Shown: positions 40,280 to 49,495 of the stretch, one piece after another
Layout: the number at the start of each line of letters is the position of its first letter
How positions within the stretch are numbered: the stretch's first letter is position 1
From: Myxococcota bacterium
GTDB taxonomy: Bacteria; Myxococcota_A; Polyangia; HGW-17
Direction of reading: 5' to 3'
Length of the DNA stretch: 64,000 nt
Assembly: GCA_018821305.1 (NCBI GenBank)
Contig: JAHJMN010000048.1
Location: forward strand, 1-64,000
Notes under the pieces: generated by a model
Database searches by the model: none
The model's input: the letters and a program-made list of their open reading frames with translations, nothing else
Told to the model about the DNA's origin: nothing
Position numbers and translations under genes: made by a program

Positions 40280-41671
40280 ATTACAGGTATCTACAGGGAT
40301 TCCACCAGACAGGAACACTTCCACTTCCCCAGATGTTAGATTTGTACACCAGACTTCATTGAAAATTCCCGCGAGAAATTCATCCCCTGCTATCAGAGTT
40401 TCCGAGGTACCTTCCCATACAGTCGTATAAAGTATGTCTGTTAGAACTTTTTCCATAAAACTGATATCCATTCCACTTCGCTGCATTTCCCGTATATGCG
40501 TCAGCATACTTACAAAATCGGGTCTTTCTGCGAAAATTGTAATTGAAGGGGCATCGGGAATTAATTTTGTATAGAGGTAAGAGAGCATAAATGTATAAAC
40601 AGATACAGGAAAAACACCATGACTCAGTGGTGTTGTTTCAAGGTCAAGGGGTACGTTATATTTGTAGAAAATTGGATCAATATAGGGGGCTAATTCAGAA
40701 ACAAGAGCGACAGACTGGTCAAATGGCACCAGAGTGTCGTGCATTTCGTGATATGTGAGAAAAGGGGTTTCAATTCTGCTTTTAAGGTCAGAGTGGGTAA
40801 AACCACAAAAATTCCGTGATGCCTCATCTTCGCCTACTGCTGCAAAAATCCGCTGCAGGTAGGGTGCGTAAAAATGATCGTATTCTTCAACTTTATCAGG
40901 ATTTTCAACTCTTTGGGCAATAGTTGTCACATGCTCAACCATCATTTCAAAATCTGATACAGGAAATAAAGCTACCCCTGCTGCGGGAACAGCACCTTGT
41001 GGTGCATAGGCAGCAGCATAAAGTGATTCAAATCCGCCCCAGGAGCCACCATGAATTCCAATAGCTTCAGGATCAAATTGTGGAGAATCTGCAATAAACC
41101 TGAGAACTGTTGTCATGTCATTGACATCATTTGCAATACTGCCTTCAGTATAAAATCGCCCAAAAGCAGCAATAAATGCAAATCCATTATAATGATGTAT
41201 AAATGCCGAGTCTAAAAGGCTCTGCAGAGTAATCGCTCCTCCTCCGGCCGCCGCCTGTTCATCTACAGATTCTCCTGTCCAATCAATAATATCGTAAGGC
41301 ATCGTGTAAACAATTACAGGGGCTGCAACGCCTGATAAGGGCGAGTTAACCATAAATGCGTAAGTAGTTTCCATATTTCCCCATTTGAGGCCTAGCATGG
41401 AATAGTTCATTTCTCTCCCGTTATGGGTTTCAGTACCTTCTTCTATAATATCAACAACTAAACTATCAACGACATATTCAGAGTTTGAAAAACAGGTCGT
41501 GTTATTATTATTAACAGTTGTGTTGTTTGAATTATTCGTATTATTGCTATTATTACTCGTGTTGTTCGAATTATTACTATTATTTGTGTTATTTAAATTG
41601 TTTGAGCTTTGTGAGTTATCGTCACAGCCAGTAAGGAAAACAAATAAAATAAAAGTGAAGTATTTAAGCAT
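40277..41671 (-). CDS. Lipoprotein with Asn-rich linker and alpha/beta hydrolase (prolyl oligopeptidase-like) domain
   Basis: FLTGCDDN lipobox, NNLNNTNNSNNSNNTSNNSNNTNNSNNTT linker, nucleophile elbow IGIHGGSWGGFESLYAAAY. Confidence 0.75.
   Translation of the reverse strand: MLKYFTFILFVFLTGCDDNSQSSNNLNNTNNSNNSNNTSNNSNNTNNSNNTTVNNNNTTCFSNSEYVVDSLVVDIIEEGTETHNGREMNYSMLGLKWGNMETTYAFMVNSPLSGVAAPVIVYTMPYDIIDWTGESVDEQAAAGGGAITLQSLLDSAFIHHYNGFAFIAAFGRFYTEGSIANDVNDMTTVLRFIADSPQFDPEAIGIHGGSWGGFESLYAAAYAPQGAVPAAGVALFPVSDFEMMVEHVTTIAQRVENPDKVEEYDHFYAPYLQRIFAAVGEDEASRNFCGFTHSDLKSRIETPFLTYHEMHDTLVPFDQSVALVSELAPYIDPIFYKYNVPLDLETTPLSHGVFPVSVYTFMLSYLYTKLIPDAPSITIFAERPDFVSMLTHIREMQRSGMDISFMEKVLTDILYTTVWEGTSETLIAGDEFLAGIFNEVWCTNLTSGEVEVFLSGGIPVDTCN
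41498..41602 (-). repeat. Asn-encoding trinucleotide-like tract in lipoprotein gene
   Basis: Encodes NNLNNTNNSNNSNNTSNNSNNTNNSNNTTVNNNN. Confidence 0.8.
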
Positions 41672-41849
41672 TCAGTAAACCTCCATATTTGAACAGTGTA
41701 GTATCAATTTAAAACAAATCAAATCAGAAATCCCTGATTGTATCGTGTCCAAATCTCCCTAGTTTTGGAAATACCTGACATTACAGCAGTACCCATCCGG
41801 ACTTAAAAAATTGATGAAAACTTCATTTTTTCGAATTTCGAGACAGTAA

Positions 41850-42983
41850 CTAATTGGCTAAAAGCCAGCATATATGAGCTGTAAAAAATGCAGCATAATT
41901 TCCGACAGAAAAGCCAATAACAGCCAGAAAAACACCGTGAGGGATCTTCTTAGGATTATGGTGAGAGGCAACTAATACCGCACTTGCTACACCACCAATG
42001 TTCGCTGCACTTCCTAATGCAGCGTCAGTTATACTACCTCTCCAGAGAAATGTCCCGGCTATGATGAACAATCCGTGGATGATGATCCACAAAAAAGCTG
42101 CCAGAAGAAATACTGGAAAAACGCCGGTAATCCCTGAAATATCCGAACGCGCACCCATTGTAGAGATGAAGAAATAGAGCAATGCCATGGCCAGGGCATT
42201 CATTCCTCTCATTCTTGATACGGTCGTGAACGATAGTACAATAGAGACAGTAGTAATACAAATGTAATGCCATGTTGTTGTATTAAAAACGGGTTCATAA
42301 GTTGGTAAAAAACTGGCAATCAGAAGGGAACCAGAAGCAACGGTAGCTGCAACAGCAAGAGAAGATAGAATATCTCTGAAATTCAGATTTGTATCTTCAG
42401 TTACTGGTTCAGATGTTGTTCTATCAACTTGGTCATCATTAAAAAATTTCCGAAATTTAATCGAGTAAAGAAGTACAGGTAGCCAGAAAATAAAAATGAT
42501 GTTGTCCGCAATAACTGCCGGAGAAAGAGCTGTCTCACCGTTGAGCCCTTGAGCAACCACAGCCATATTTGCTGTGCCACCAATCCATGAACCAGAGAGA
42601 ATGGCAACCGTTTTCCATGAATCGGCGGGAAGGAATCCCCTGAAAATGTAAAAAACTGTTATACCTCCAACAATCACACCAATGGTTCCCGTAAGCATAA
42701 TTGCAATGCTTCGAAAGAATGACTTATCGGGTTTCTTGAGAGAAAGGCCCAGCAACAGTAGAACTAGAACCATGGGCAGTCCATGACTGCCGGCGGCTTT
42801 GTAAACGGGAGACTTTGATGGAAGTATTTTCAATGATGTCAAAATCACGGGGATAAGATAAATCCAGATATAGGGTGGAAACCAATTGAATGCCCGCCAT
42901 TTAAATCTTGTTTCAAGCCAGTAAACCGACGCGCAGATTCCCAAAAGTACCGCAAGAACGTGAGTCGGCTCGCTCATCGCCAA
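41850..42983 (-). CDS. DUF819 family membrane protein
   Basis: Polytopic protein with GSWIGGTANMAVVAQGL and AANIGGVASAVLVA, characteristic of the family. Confidence 0.8.
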   Translation of the reverse strand: MAMSEPTHVLAVLLGICASVYWLETRFKWRAFNWFPPYIWIYLIPVILTSLKILPSKSPVYKAAGSHGLPMVLVLLLLGLSLKKPDKSFFRSIAIMLTGTIGVIVGGITVFYIFRGFLPADSWKTVAILSGSWIGGTANMAVVAQGLNGETALSPAVIADNIIFIFWLPVLLYSIKFRKFFNDDQVDRTTSEPVTEDTNLNFRDILSSLAVAATVASGSLLIASFLPTYEPVFNTTTWHYICITTVSIVLSFTTVSRMRGMNALAMALLYFFISTMGARSDISGITGVFPVFLLAAFLWIIIHGLFIIAGTFLWRGSITDAALGSAANIGGVASAVLVASHHNPKKIPHGVFLAVIGFSVGNYAAFFTAHICWLLAN

Positions 42984-44068
42984 TACTCTTTTATCATCTT
43001 AATATCGTCAATTGAAGAGATCCCCAGACCATGATCTCGTGAAATTTCCATTTGCCCAGCACGACATTGTGATCCGGAGCACACAGGATTATCACGGATC
43101 ATAACCAGTGGATCCAGGTCGCAAAGAACAAAACTGTTTCTGGAAGCAACAAGGTGGGCCATAGCCCATACACCCACGGGGGATTCCATCATGCAGCCTG
43201 CCATTGATTTAAAGCCTGACAATTCAGACCAATCAGTGATTATTGAAGCAGCTCTAAGACCGCCATATTTTTGAAGTTTTACATTTATGCCCGATGATAT
43301 TCTTTCCGTAATGATTTTCATCGCCATCGAAAGAGAATTGGCACTCTCATCGGCAAAAATGCTAATCGATGTTGCCGCTTTTAATGTTTCCATCCCACGA
43401 TAATTTGAAAATTCAAGGGGTTGCTCAATCCCTGTTGGCACTATACCAGCATCACTAAGACGCTTAATAACCGACAATGCATCATCCAGGTTCCACCCCT
43501 GATTTACATCAATAAATAGGGAAACTTTTTCTCCAACTGCTTTATGAACAGAATTGATTCGGGCGAAATCCAGATCTGGATTGCCGCCAACCTTGAGTTT
43601 CAATAGAGAAAACCCTTCAGAACGGAGTTTTAAAGCATCTTCTGCCATTTCATCTGGAGACAAAAGACTTATCGTGGCACAAATCGGAAAAGGACGGACA
43701 CTGCCTCCCAGAAATTCTGCAAGGGGCAATCCTGCTTTTCTGGAAAAAATGTCGTGGAGAGCAATATCCATGGCAGCGAGGGCAACGTTACTGACTTTTT
43801 CGCGATAAATCCCTGAAATAATCCCGTTGAAGTCTTTTTCTATGTCTCCCAACAAAATTTTCGATAGTTTTTCGAGATCTTTTACAATCGCTTCTTTTTC
43901 TGTCCCAGTAATTACTGGAATGACGCACGCATTTCCCCAACCTTCTAATTCGTCACTTCTGATTCGGACCAGAATATCTTCGATGACTTCGGTCTGCCGG
44001 ACAGAAGTTATAAATGGTTTTTTCAGGGGAATTTTCGTTGAAAAAACTGCAATGTTATCTAAAATCAT
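42974..44068 (-). CDS. Enolase-superfamily dipeptide epimerase (L-Ala-D/L-Glu epimerase type)
   Basis: LKLKVGG (KxK), LFIDVNQGW, GIEQPLE, FADESANS metal ligands/catalytic motifs in order. Confidence 0.82.
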   Translation of the reverse strand: MILDNIAVFSTKIPLKKPFITSVRQTEVIEDILVRIRSDELEGWGNACVIPVITGTEKEAIVKDLEKLSKILLGDIEKDFNGIISGIYREKVSNVALAAMDIALHDIFSRKAGLPLAEFLGGSVRPFPICATISLLSPDEMAEDALKLRSEGFSLLKLKVGGNPDLDFARINSVHKAVGEKVSLFIDVNQGWNLDDALSVIKRLSDAGIVPTGIEQPLEFSNYRGMETLKAATSISIFADESANSLSMAMKIITERISSGINVKLQKYGGLRAASIITDWSELSGFKSMAGCMMESPVGVWAMAHLVASRNSFVLCDLDPLVMIRDNPVCSGSQCRAGQMEISRDHGLGISSIDDIKMIKEYWR

Positions 44069-44088
44069 TTATTACAATCGCTTATTTA

Positions 44089-44308
44089 GTTACTGTCCTG
44101 AAATACCGGAAATCAAAATTTTCGTCGATTTTTCGCTCAGGACAGTAACCGCAAGGTGTTGAATTTATTGTAGTGTTCTGAATAGCATGTTTTCGTAAAC
44201 ATGCTCAATTTTGATAAAAATTGAATTTCAGGACACGAACTATTTAGTACTGTCGTTTTAGGATTTTCAACAAAATCCTTCGCGAAGCGAGCTACAGGAC
44301 ACGAACTA
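44089..44308. repeat. Element A, composite copy
   Basis: GTTACTGTCCTGA(44089-)...TCAGGACAGTAAC(-44149) perfect 13-bp inverted repeat, then AGCATGTTTTCGTAAACATGCT hairpin, then two CAGGACACGAACT ends; AGGATTTT/AAAATCCT hairpin. Confidence 0.75.
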
Positions 44309-44451
44309 TTCAATGTATAATGAAACAATAATTTATCTATTAATATATCATTAATCATACATAACATTTTTAAACTAATTTGCAATAGAGACTTTATTTC
44401 TGATTGTTAAATGAGCTTATGATTATTACACTGAAACTACACGGGGGGAGA

Positions 44452-45153
44452 TTATTTTTCAACTTTGGAAAGACCACTCTCGATCGCTGTACGATATGCG
44501 GCCAGAGAAGTCAATCCGCTTTCATAACTGAGGATCTCCATTGTGTTGAGATCGATAAAACAGTTGAAGGGGAATGCCTTGACATTCATTATATTGTAGA
44601 AATTGAAGTTGAAATCGTTTGTTGTAAAAACGTTTGCCATATCAGCATTGTAGCGTGATTGATAATCCTCTGCGAAATCAATGTCAGCGGTATATCCGTC
44701 ATCGTCCTGTTGTGCGACAAGAAGGAATACTACTTCGTCGGCATATTCTTCTGCAACATTGTCCAGATTAGGAAGCTGGTAGGCACAAACAGAGCACCAT
44801 CCGGCAGAAACCGTAAGCATGAGAAGCTTTTTGCCTTCAGCTTTTAACTGATGAATATCATGCATCCATGCGGTTCCATCAGGACCAGCAATGTCTTCGG
44901 CAAAATAACCAACTGGAATGAACGGGAAGTCAGGAAGTACCTGAAAGCGGCGTGTTCCGTAGGGTGGACAAGGATATGTGTCAGGGCCACACTCGGGAAT
45001 TTCGTAGTTTTCCTCACCGGAATCACCGGGCCATGCAACATCAACGGTGTTAGTTTCGCCGGCTTTGTATCCGGATTCGACCTCGTCACCTTCACTGCAG
45101 GAAATAAAAAGAAGAGAAAAAACCGCCAGGGAAACAATGGAAAAAACTTTCAT
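44452..45153 (-). CDS. Thioredoxin-like (TlpA/redoxin) lipoprotein
   Basis: Lipobox FISCSEGD; thioredoxin-like LTVSAGWCSVCAYQLPNL (WCxxC). Confidence 0.75.
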   Translation of the reverse strand: MKVFSIVSLAVFSLLFISCSEGDEVESGYKAGETNTVDVAWPGDSGEENYEIPECGPDTYPCPPYGTRRFQVLPDFPFIPVGYFAEDIAGPDGTAWMHDIHQLKAEGKKLLMLTVSAGWCSVCAYQLPNLDNVAEEYADEVVFLLVAQQDDDGYTADIDFAEDYQSRYNADMANVFTTNDFNFNFYNIMNVKAFPFNCFIDLNTMEILSYESGLTSLAAYRTAIESGLSKVEK

Positions 45154-45176
45154 TTTACGTGACTCCTTCTCTAGAT

Positions 45177-45318
45177 AGTCCGTGTCCTGTAATTCGCTTT
45201 GCGAATGATTCTATTGAAAAACCTAACAGGCCACTAGTAATATTTTCAACACTTTGTGGTCACTGTCCTAATCAAAAACCGGTAAAAACTTTAAAAATCT
45301 ATATTTCAGGACAGTGAC
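45177..45318 (+). repeat. Element A copy
   Basis: AGTCCGTGTCCTGTAATTCGC left end; internal GTCACTGTCCT(45259-45269)/AGGACAGTGAC(45308-45318) perfect inverted repeat. Confidence 0.75.
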
Positions 45319-45505
45319 TGAGTATAACCGTCGTTCAAATGGCAAAGCGCTATATTAAAAATGTGTTCGGTCATTAAAAAACAATTTGTGTTCTATCCGG
45401 ATTAAAAAATTTAATAAAAACTACCGATTCACAAATTCCGGACAGAGACTTCTTGACTTATCACTTCTTTTCTTATACATGCTTATTCAGTGGAGGCAAG
45501 TAAAA

Positions 45506-46972
45506 ATGAAACTAACAAGCATAAAAGTCATTCTGTTTATGGTTTTCACCTCGGCGTTCATTATAGCCGGTTGTGATGACGACACTGGTACCAAAACACT
45601 TCCGTTTGGTTCGGCCTGCGACGGAACCGTAGATTGCCAGGGAGTCTGCAATACCGCCCTTCCCTCTGGTATGTGTATCGAAGCATGCTCGACGGAAATG
45701 CCTTGTGCCGAGGGCATATGCACTCCTTTTGACGAAACTCTCAGTTTCTGTATGCCTTCATGTACTGAAAATAGCGAATGTCGCGATGGCTATAGTTGTA
45801 TCGGCGGCATCTGTGCACCACTTTCTGAAATAGGCAACGACTGCGAAGAAGTTGAAGATTGCGCAGATTGCACTGCCCAGACCTGCCCGGAAGGCGCCAC
45901 AGTGTCATGCCTCGAAGGAATATGCTCTGTTCCATGCACTACAAGTGAAGACTGTGGTGACGGAGCTTATTGCGGCCTTTCCGAAGGTAATTACATGTGT
46001 GTTCCCATCGATTTCGAAACAGGTGATGGTACTTTCGGATACTCCTGTGCTCAGGCAGATTGCTCTGAAGGTTTCAGTTGCCTTGGAGCCGGAGATGAAG
46101 ACGCTACATCATACTGCACTGCAGAATGCTCAACGGATCGCGATTGCCCGCCGAATTTCAATTGCCGCGACCGTGGTGATGGCACTCAAATGTGCATCAA
46201 ACGTGAAGTTTGTGAACCTTGCGATCTTGATTATCAGTGCGGTTTTGATACCGATAAATGCGTGATGTCCAATCCTACAACTGGCTCCGCAGAAAACTAC
46301 TGCAGCGTTCTTTGTGACCCTGCCCGCACCACATGCCCCATGGATTTCTCTTGTCAGGAAGCTTTCTATTGTACCGGAACAGGCACCTGGGTTGCTGATT
46401 GTGCATGGTGCACAAGTGGGACCTGCGAAACCACCGGTACTACTTATCAGTGTTTCCAGGATTACGGCGCATGCACAGGTGGTGGTGAACTCTGCACACC
46501 CTGCCGCATTGATGACGACTGTACAGAGGGTCGCTGTCTTGCCTTCCGCGATTCACAGAATAAAGTCTGCTCACGAGACTGCTCATCCGATGGTGAATGC
46601 CCTGATGGATACGCCTGTTTTGATTTCGGCACTGTTGGTGAACATTGCATGCCCAGAACCGGTAGTTGTACTGAACCATCCGGCGGTAAAGACATGTGCC
46701 AGGGCTGTCAGGATTACACGGATTGTCTCCGCGGTGACTGTATTTCCATCACCGGTAGCACCGATGACCCCACATACTGCCTCGATGGCTGCACAGACAA
46801 CACAGACTGTAGTGAATTTGCAGAGTGTGTAAACATTAGTTATTATGGATATCAGTTCCGTGTTTGCCGTCCCACTACAACGGTTTCAACCTGTTCGAAC
46901 TTCCTTGACTGTGAAGAAGAATGCCCCAACGGTCCAGATGATTGTGCTTCTGGTCCTGCTTACTGTCAGTAA
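45506..46972 (+). CDS. Cys-rich lipoprotein (paralogue of 33778-35214)
   Basis: ATG at 45506 with RBS-like gtggagg; lipobox FIIAGCDDD; shares long Cys pattern with 33778-35214; ends GPAYCQ. Confidence 0.82.
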   Translation: MKLTSIKVILFMVFTSAFIIAGCDDDTGTKTLPFGSACDGTVDCQGVCNTALPSGMCIEACSTEMPCAEGICTPFDETLSFCMPSCTENSECRDGYSCIGGICAPLSEIGNDCEEVEDCADCTAQTCPEGATVSCLEGICSVPCTTSEDCGDGAYCGLSEGNYMCVPIDFETGDGTFGYSCAQADCSEGFSCLGAGDEDATSYCTAECSTDRDCPPNFNCRDRGDGTQMCIKREVCEPCDLDYQCGFDTDKCVMSNPTTGSAENYCSVLCDPARTTCPMDFSCQEAFYCTGTGTWVADCAWCTSGTCETTGTTYQCFQDYGACTGGGELCTPCRIDDDCTEGRCLAFRDSQNKVCSRDCSSDGECPDGYACFDFGTVGEHCMPRTGSCTEPSGGKDMCQGCQDYTDCLRGDCISITGSTDDPTYCLDGCTDNTDCSEFAECVNISYYGYQFRVCRPTTTVSTCSNFLDCEEECPNGPDDCASGPAYCQ

Positions 46973-47017
46973 TATTGTTTTTCACTGACCACCTTTCACA
47001 GCCCCGGTAGTTTTCCT

Positions 47018-47710
47018 ATGTCTTCCAAACGTCACAAAAATCGTTCAAAAAACAATGACCAGAAAAAGGACAAACCACCTGTAATCACTTCGCCATTCGC
47101 TTCTCTGGCAAACATTAAATATGAAAAACCAGCCTTGAAAGCACCTGAAAAAGAACTGCCTCCACCGCCGCCACCAGAAAAGATTGAGAATTTTATGGCT
47201 TCAATGTTTCCTGATGCTGTAAAAATTGAGGATGAAAATTATGTCCCGGTTCTAAAGAAAGATACAACCTGCTTTACAGGGATGGATGAAGTTGACGACC
47301 TCCTTGAACTAAGGGAACTTGTGGATGGAGATAAGGATTTCAGCATTGAATTTCTGGATGAATTCGTATGTGGCCTTGCCCCCGGAGTAGACCCACGCAT
47401 TTTAGCGAGGCTAAAAAATGGAGAATACAGTATTCAGGCGTATATCGATCTTCATCGCTTTGGGTGGACAGATTCAAGACAGATGATTCTGGATTTCGTA
47501 AATCGCAGCATTGCTTCAAACTACCGATGCGTTCTCATTATCCATGGCCGCGGACTCCACAGTCGAACCCAGACACCAGTCATTAAAGAAAACCTTGTGG
47601 CGCTCCTCACCCGTGGACCTCTGCGACGTAGGATCCTCGGCTTCTCAACCGCTCTCCCCATTGATGGCGGCCCGGGCTCCATGTATGTTCTCCTGCGCCG
47701 AAAACGATAA
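47018..47710 (+). CDS. Smr-domain protein
   Basis: IDLHRFGWTDSRQMILDFVNRS...VLIIHGRGLHSR...PGSMYVLLRR: Smr domain motifs. Confidence 0.85.
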   Translation: MSSKRHKNRSKNNDQKKDKPPVITSPFASLANIKYEKPALKAPEKELPPPPPPEKIENFMASMFPDAVKIEDENYVPVLKKDTTCFTGMDEVDDLLELRELVDGDKDFSIEFLDEFVCGLAPGVDPRILARLKNGEYSIQAYIDLHRFGWTDSRQMILDFVNRSIASNYRCVLIIHGRGLHSRTQTPVIKENLVALLTRGPLRRRILGFSTALPIDGGPGSMYVLLRRKR

Positions 47711-47712
47711 TT

Positions 47713-48165
47713 TTGACTTCCCTCAAGTACTGTGTACTAATTTTCGTCGGGATTGTGCCAATGAAAAATGATGTACATACAATTGATGAAGGATTCTGTG
47801 CTCGCTGCGGGATATCGCTGAATGTCGAACTTAAATACCGCAATGTTCCAGTAATGTGCCCCGTGTGCATGTCCAGACGAGACGATGAAGCAATTGAAAA
47901 AGGTGTCTTCGGTGAGAAGAAAGACATAATCGGCTGCAGTTGGCGTAATGGAAAAATCTATGTTGTTACATACTCCGGTGATCTTGGACCGACCAATCGT
48001 CCTCAAGTGATTGAGCGCTGGCCGGAGAAAGTTTTTTCAGTCCTTGCTGATTCCAAATCCGTTTGCTTTCCCGCAACACGCTGGATTTTTGATATGGCAT
48101 TCTTTCCTGCCGTGGAAAAAATCATTACTGCCACCGGAAAAAAACTTGTTCTTTACCAGCGCTGA
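47713..48165 (+). CDS. Zinc-ribbon protein of unknown function
   Basis: CARCG...CPVC ribbon followed by a short beta-rich segment; small intact ORF starting just after the Smr gene. Confidence 0.5.
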   Translation: MTSLKYCVLIFVGIVPMKNDVHTIDEGFCARCGISLNVELKYRNVPVMCPVCMSRRDDEAIEKGVFGEKKDIIGCSWRNGKIYVVTYSGDLGPTNRPQVIERWPEKVFSVLADSKSVCFPATRWIFDMAFFPAVEKIITATGKKLVLYQR

Positions 48166-48307
48166 AACCCTATAAGTTACGACTGGTTTTTCAATTTTAA
48201 AATTTATCGCCTTTACCTTCACTACAAATACGGTTATGTTGAAGCAGAAGTTTTAAATACTTCTGTAAAATTAATGATTTCAGGACAGATTTTTAACGCA
48301 GGTTTTC

Positions 48308-49495
48308 ATGACAGACATTCTTCACATCAGCCCCTGGGAGTTTCTCAGTCTGAGTTTTCAACTGGGGAAAAAGCTTTACAGAAACGGAATACGCCCAAAG
48401 CATGCAATCAGCGTGTGGCGTGGAGGAACCCCCGTCGGTTTGGGCGTGGATGCCTTTTACCGCATGCAGGGTATCAGCATGAACCACACAACCATTGCCA
48501 CGGAAAGCTACCATGGCATAGGACTTCAGGCTCAAGTTACAGTAAAAGGCCTGGAGCACGTAATAAATGTCGTTTGCCGTGAGGACGATCTCCTTATAAT
48601 TGATGATGTCTATGAGTCAGGAAATACTATAAAAGAAATCATTGAGACAATTCAGCGTGGAGCAAGAGCAAATACTCCCCGCAATATTTATATTGCCACT
48701 ATTCACTCCAAGCCTGAAAACCACCGTTATACTGACTATCCAATTATTTCTGTTGCGGAACTACCAGGAAATATCTGGATTGATTATCCACATGAACTTG
48801 CAGACCTTGTTACGGCGGACCCGTCTGATCCTCTTATCAAGGAGAAGGATCCCCATGTATGGAATCTACTCCACGGATTCGATGACAACTATAAAGGTCG
48901 TCCTAACGCCGTTAAATCATACCTCCCACCGGATAAAATCTACTATGATTCGATCCGGCTTGCCCTTCGCATAGCTCTTACAGAAAAATACGTACCTGAT
49001 TTTCTCATTGCCCTGTGGCCAGGAGGCATTAATGCGTGCCTGCCTTTCCACGAAGTTTTGAAATACCTCCATAAAAAAGAATTAATCAGCAAAGTCCCCG
49101 ATCACATCAGTTTGAACACCACAAGGACGCATCTGACATATCGCTCTAACATCATTGGTCTCAAGTACTTAACGGATCGTATCGAAAAAAATCATCACGT
49201 CCTACTTATGGAAACTGCTTTCCGCTCAGGCCGACTTATGTCCGATGTCGTAGGCAAACTTAAAGAAACCCTGCGTCGCAATCTTTCTCTGGATAATGTA
49301 AAAATTGCCACGCTTTATTACAATCCTGATGACGATTCAACCTGGACCGTTAAACCATTCCGCGAAAAACCTGATTTTTATCTTGAAAAAACGTCGGAAA
49401 ATCTAATTTATCCGACAAATATTCACCGCCTTTCCTCCCCATTGGAGCAGATCAGACAGATAGATGCGGAACTATATAAATCTATTTATACTTAA
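48308..49495 (+). CDS. Tandem phosphoribosyltransferase-like protein
   Basis: First half contains PRPP-binding-like DLLIIDDVYESGNTIKEII; second half contains the cognate VLLMETAFRSGRLMSDVV. Both halves have a GG-loop (SVWRGGTPVG / ALWPGGINAC). Confidence 0.75.
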   Translation: MTDILHISPWEFLSLSFQLGKKLYRNGIRPKHAISVWRGGTPVGLGVDAFYRMQGISMNHTTIATESYHGIGLQAQVTVKGLEHVINVVCREDDLLIIDDVYESGNTIKEIIETIQRGARANTPRNIYIATIHSKPENHRYTDYPIISVAELPGNIWIDYPHELADLVTADPSDPLIKEKDPHVWNLLHGFDDNYKGRPNAVKSYLPPDKIYYDSIRLALRIALTEKYVPDFLIALWPGGINACLPFHEVLKYLHKKELISKVPDHISLNTTRTHLTYRSNIIGLKYLTDRIEKNHHVLLMETAFRSGRLMSDVVGKLKETLRRNLSLDNVKIATLYYNPDDDSTWTVKPFREKPDFYLEKTSENLIYPTNIHRLSSPLEQIRQIDAELYKSIYT

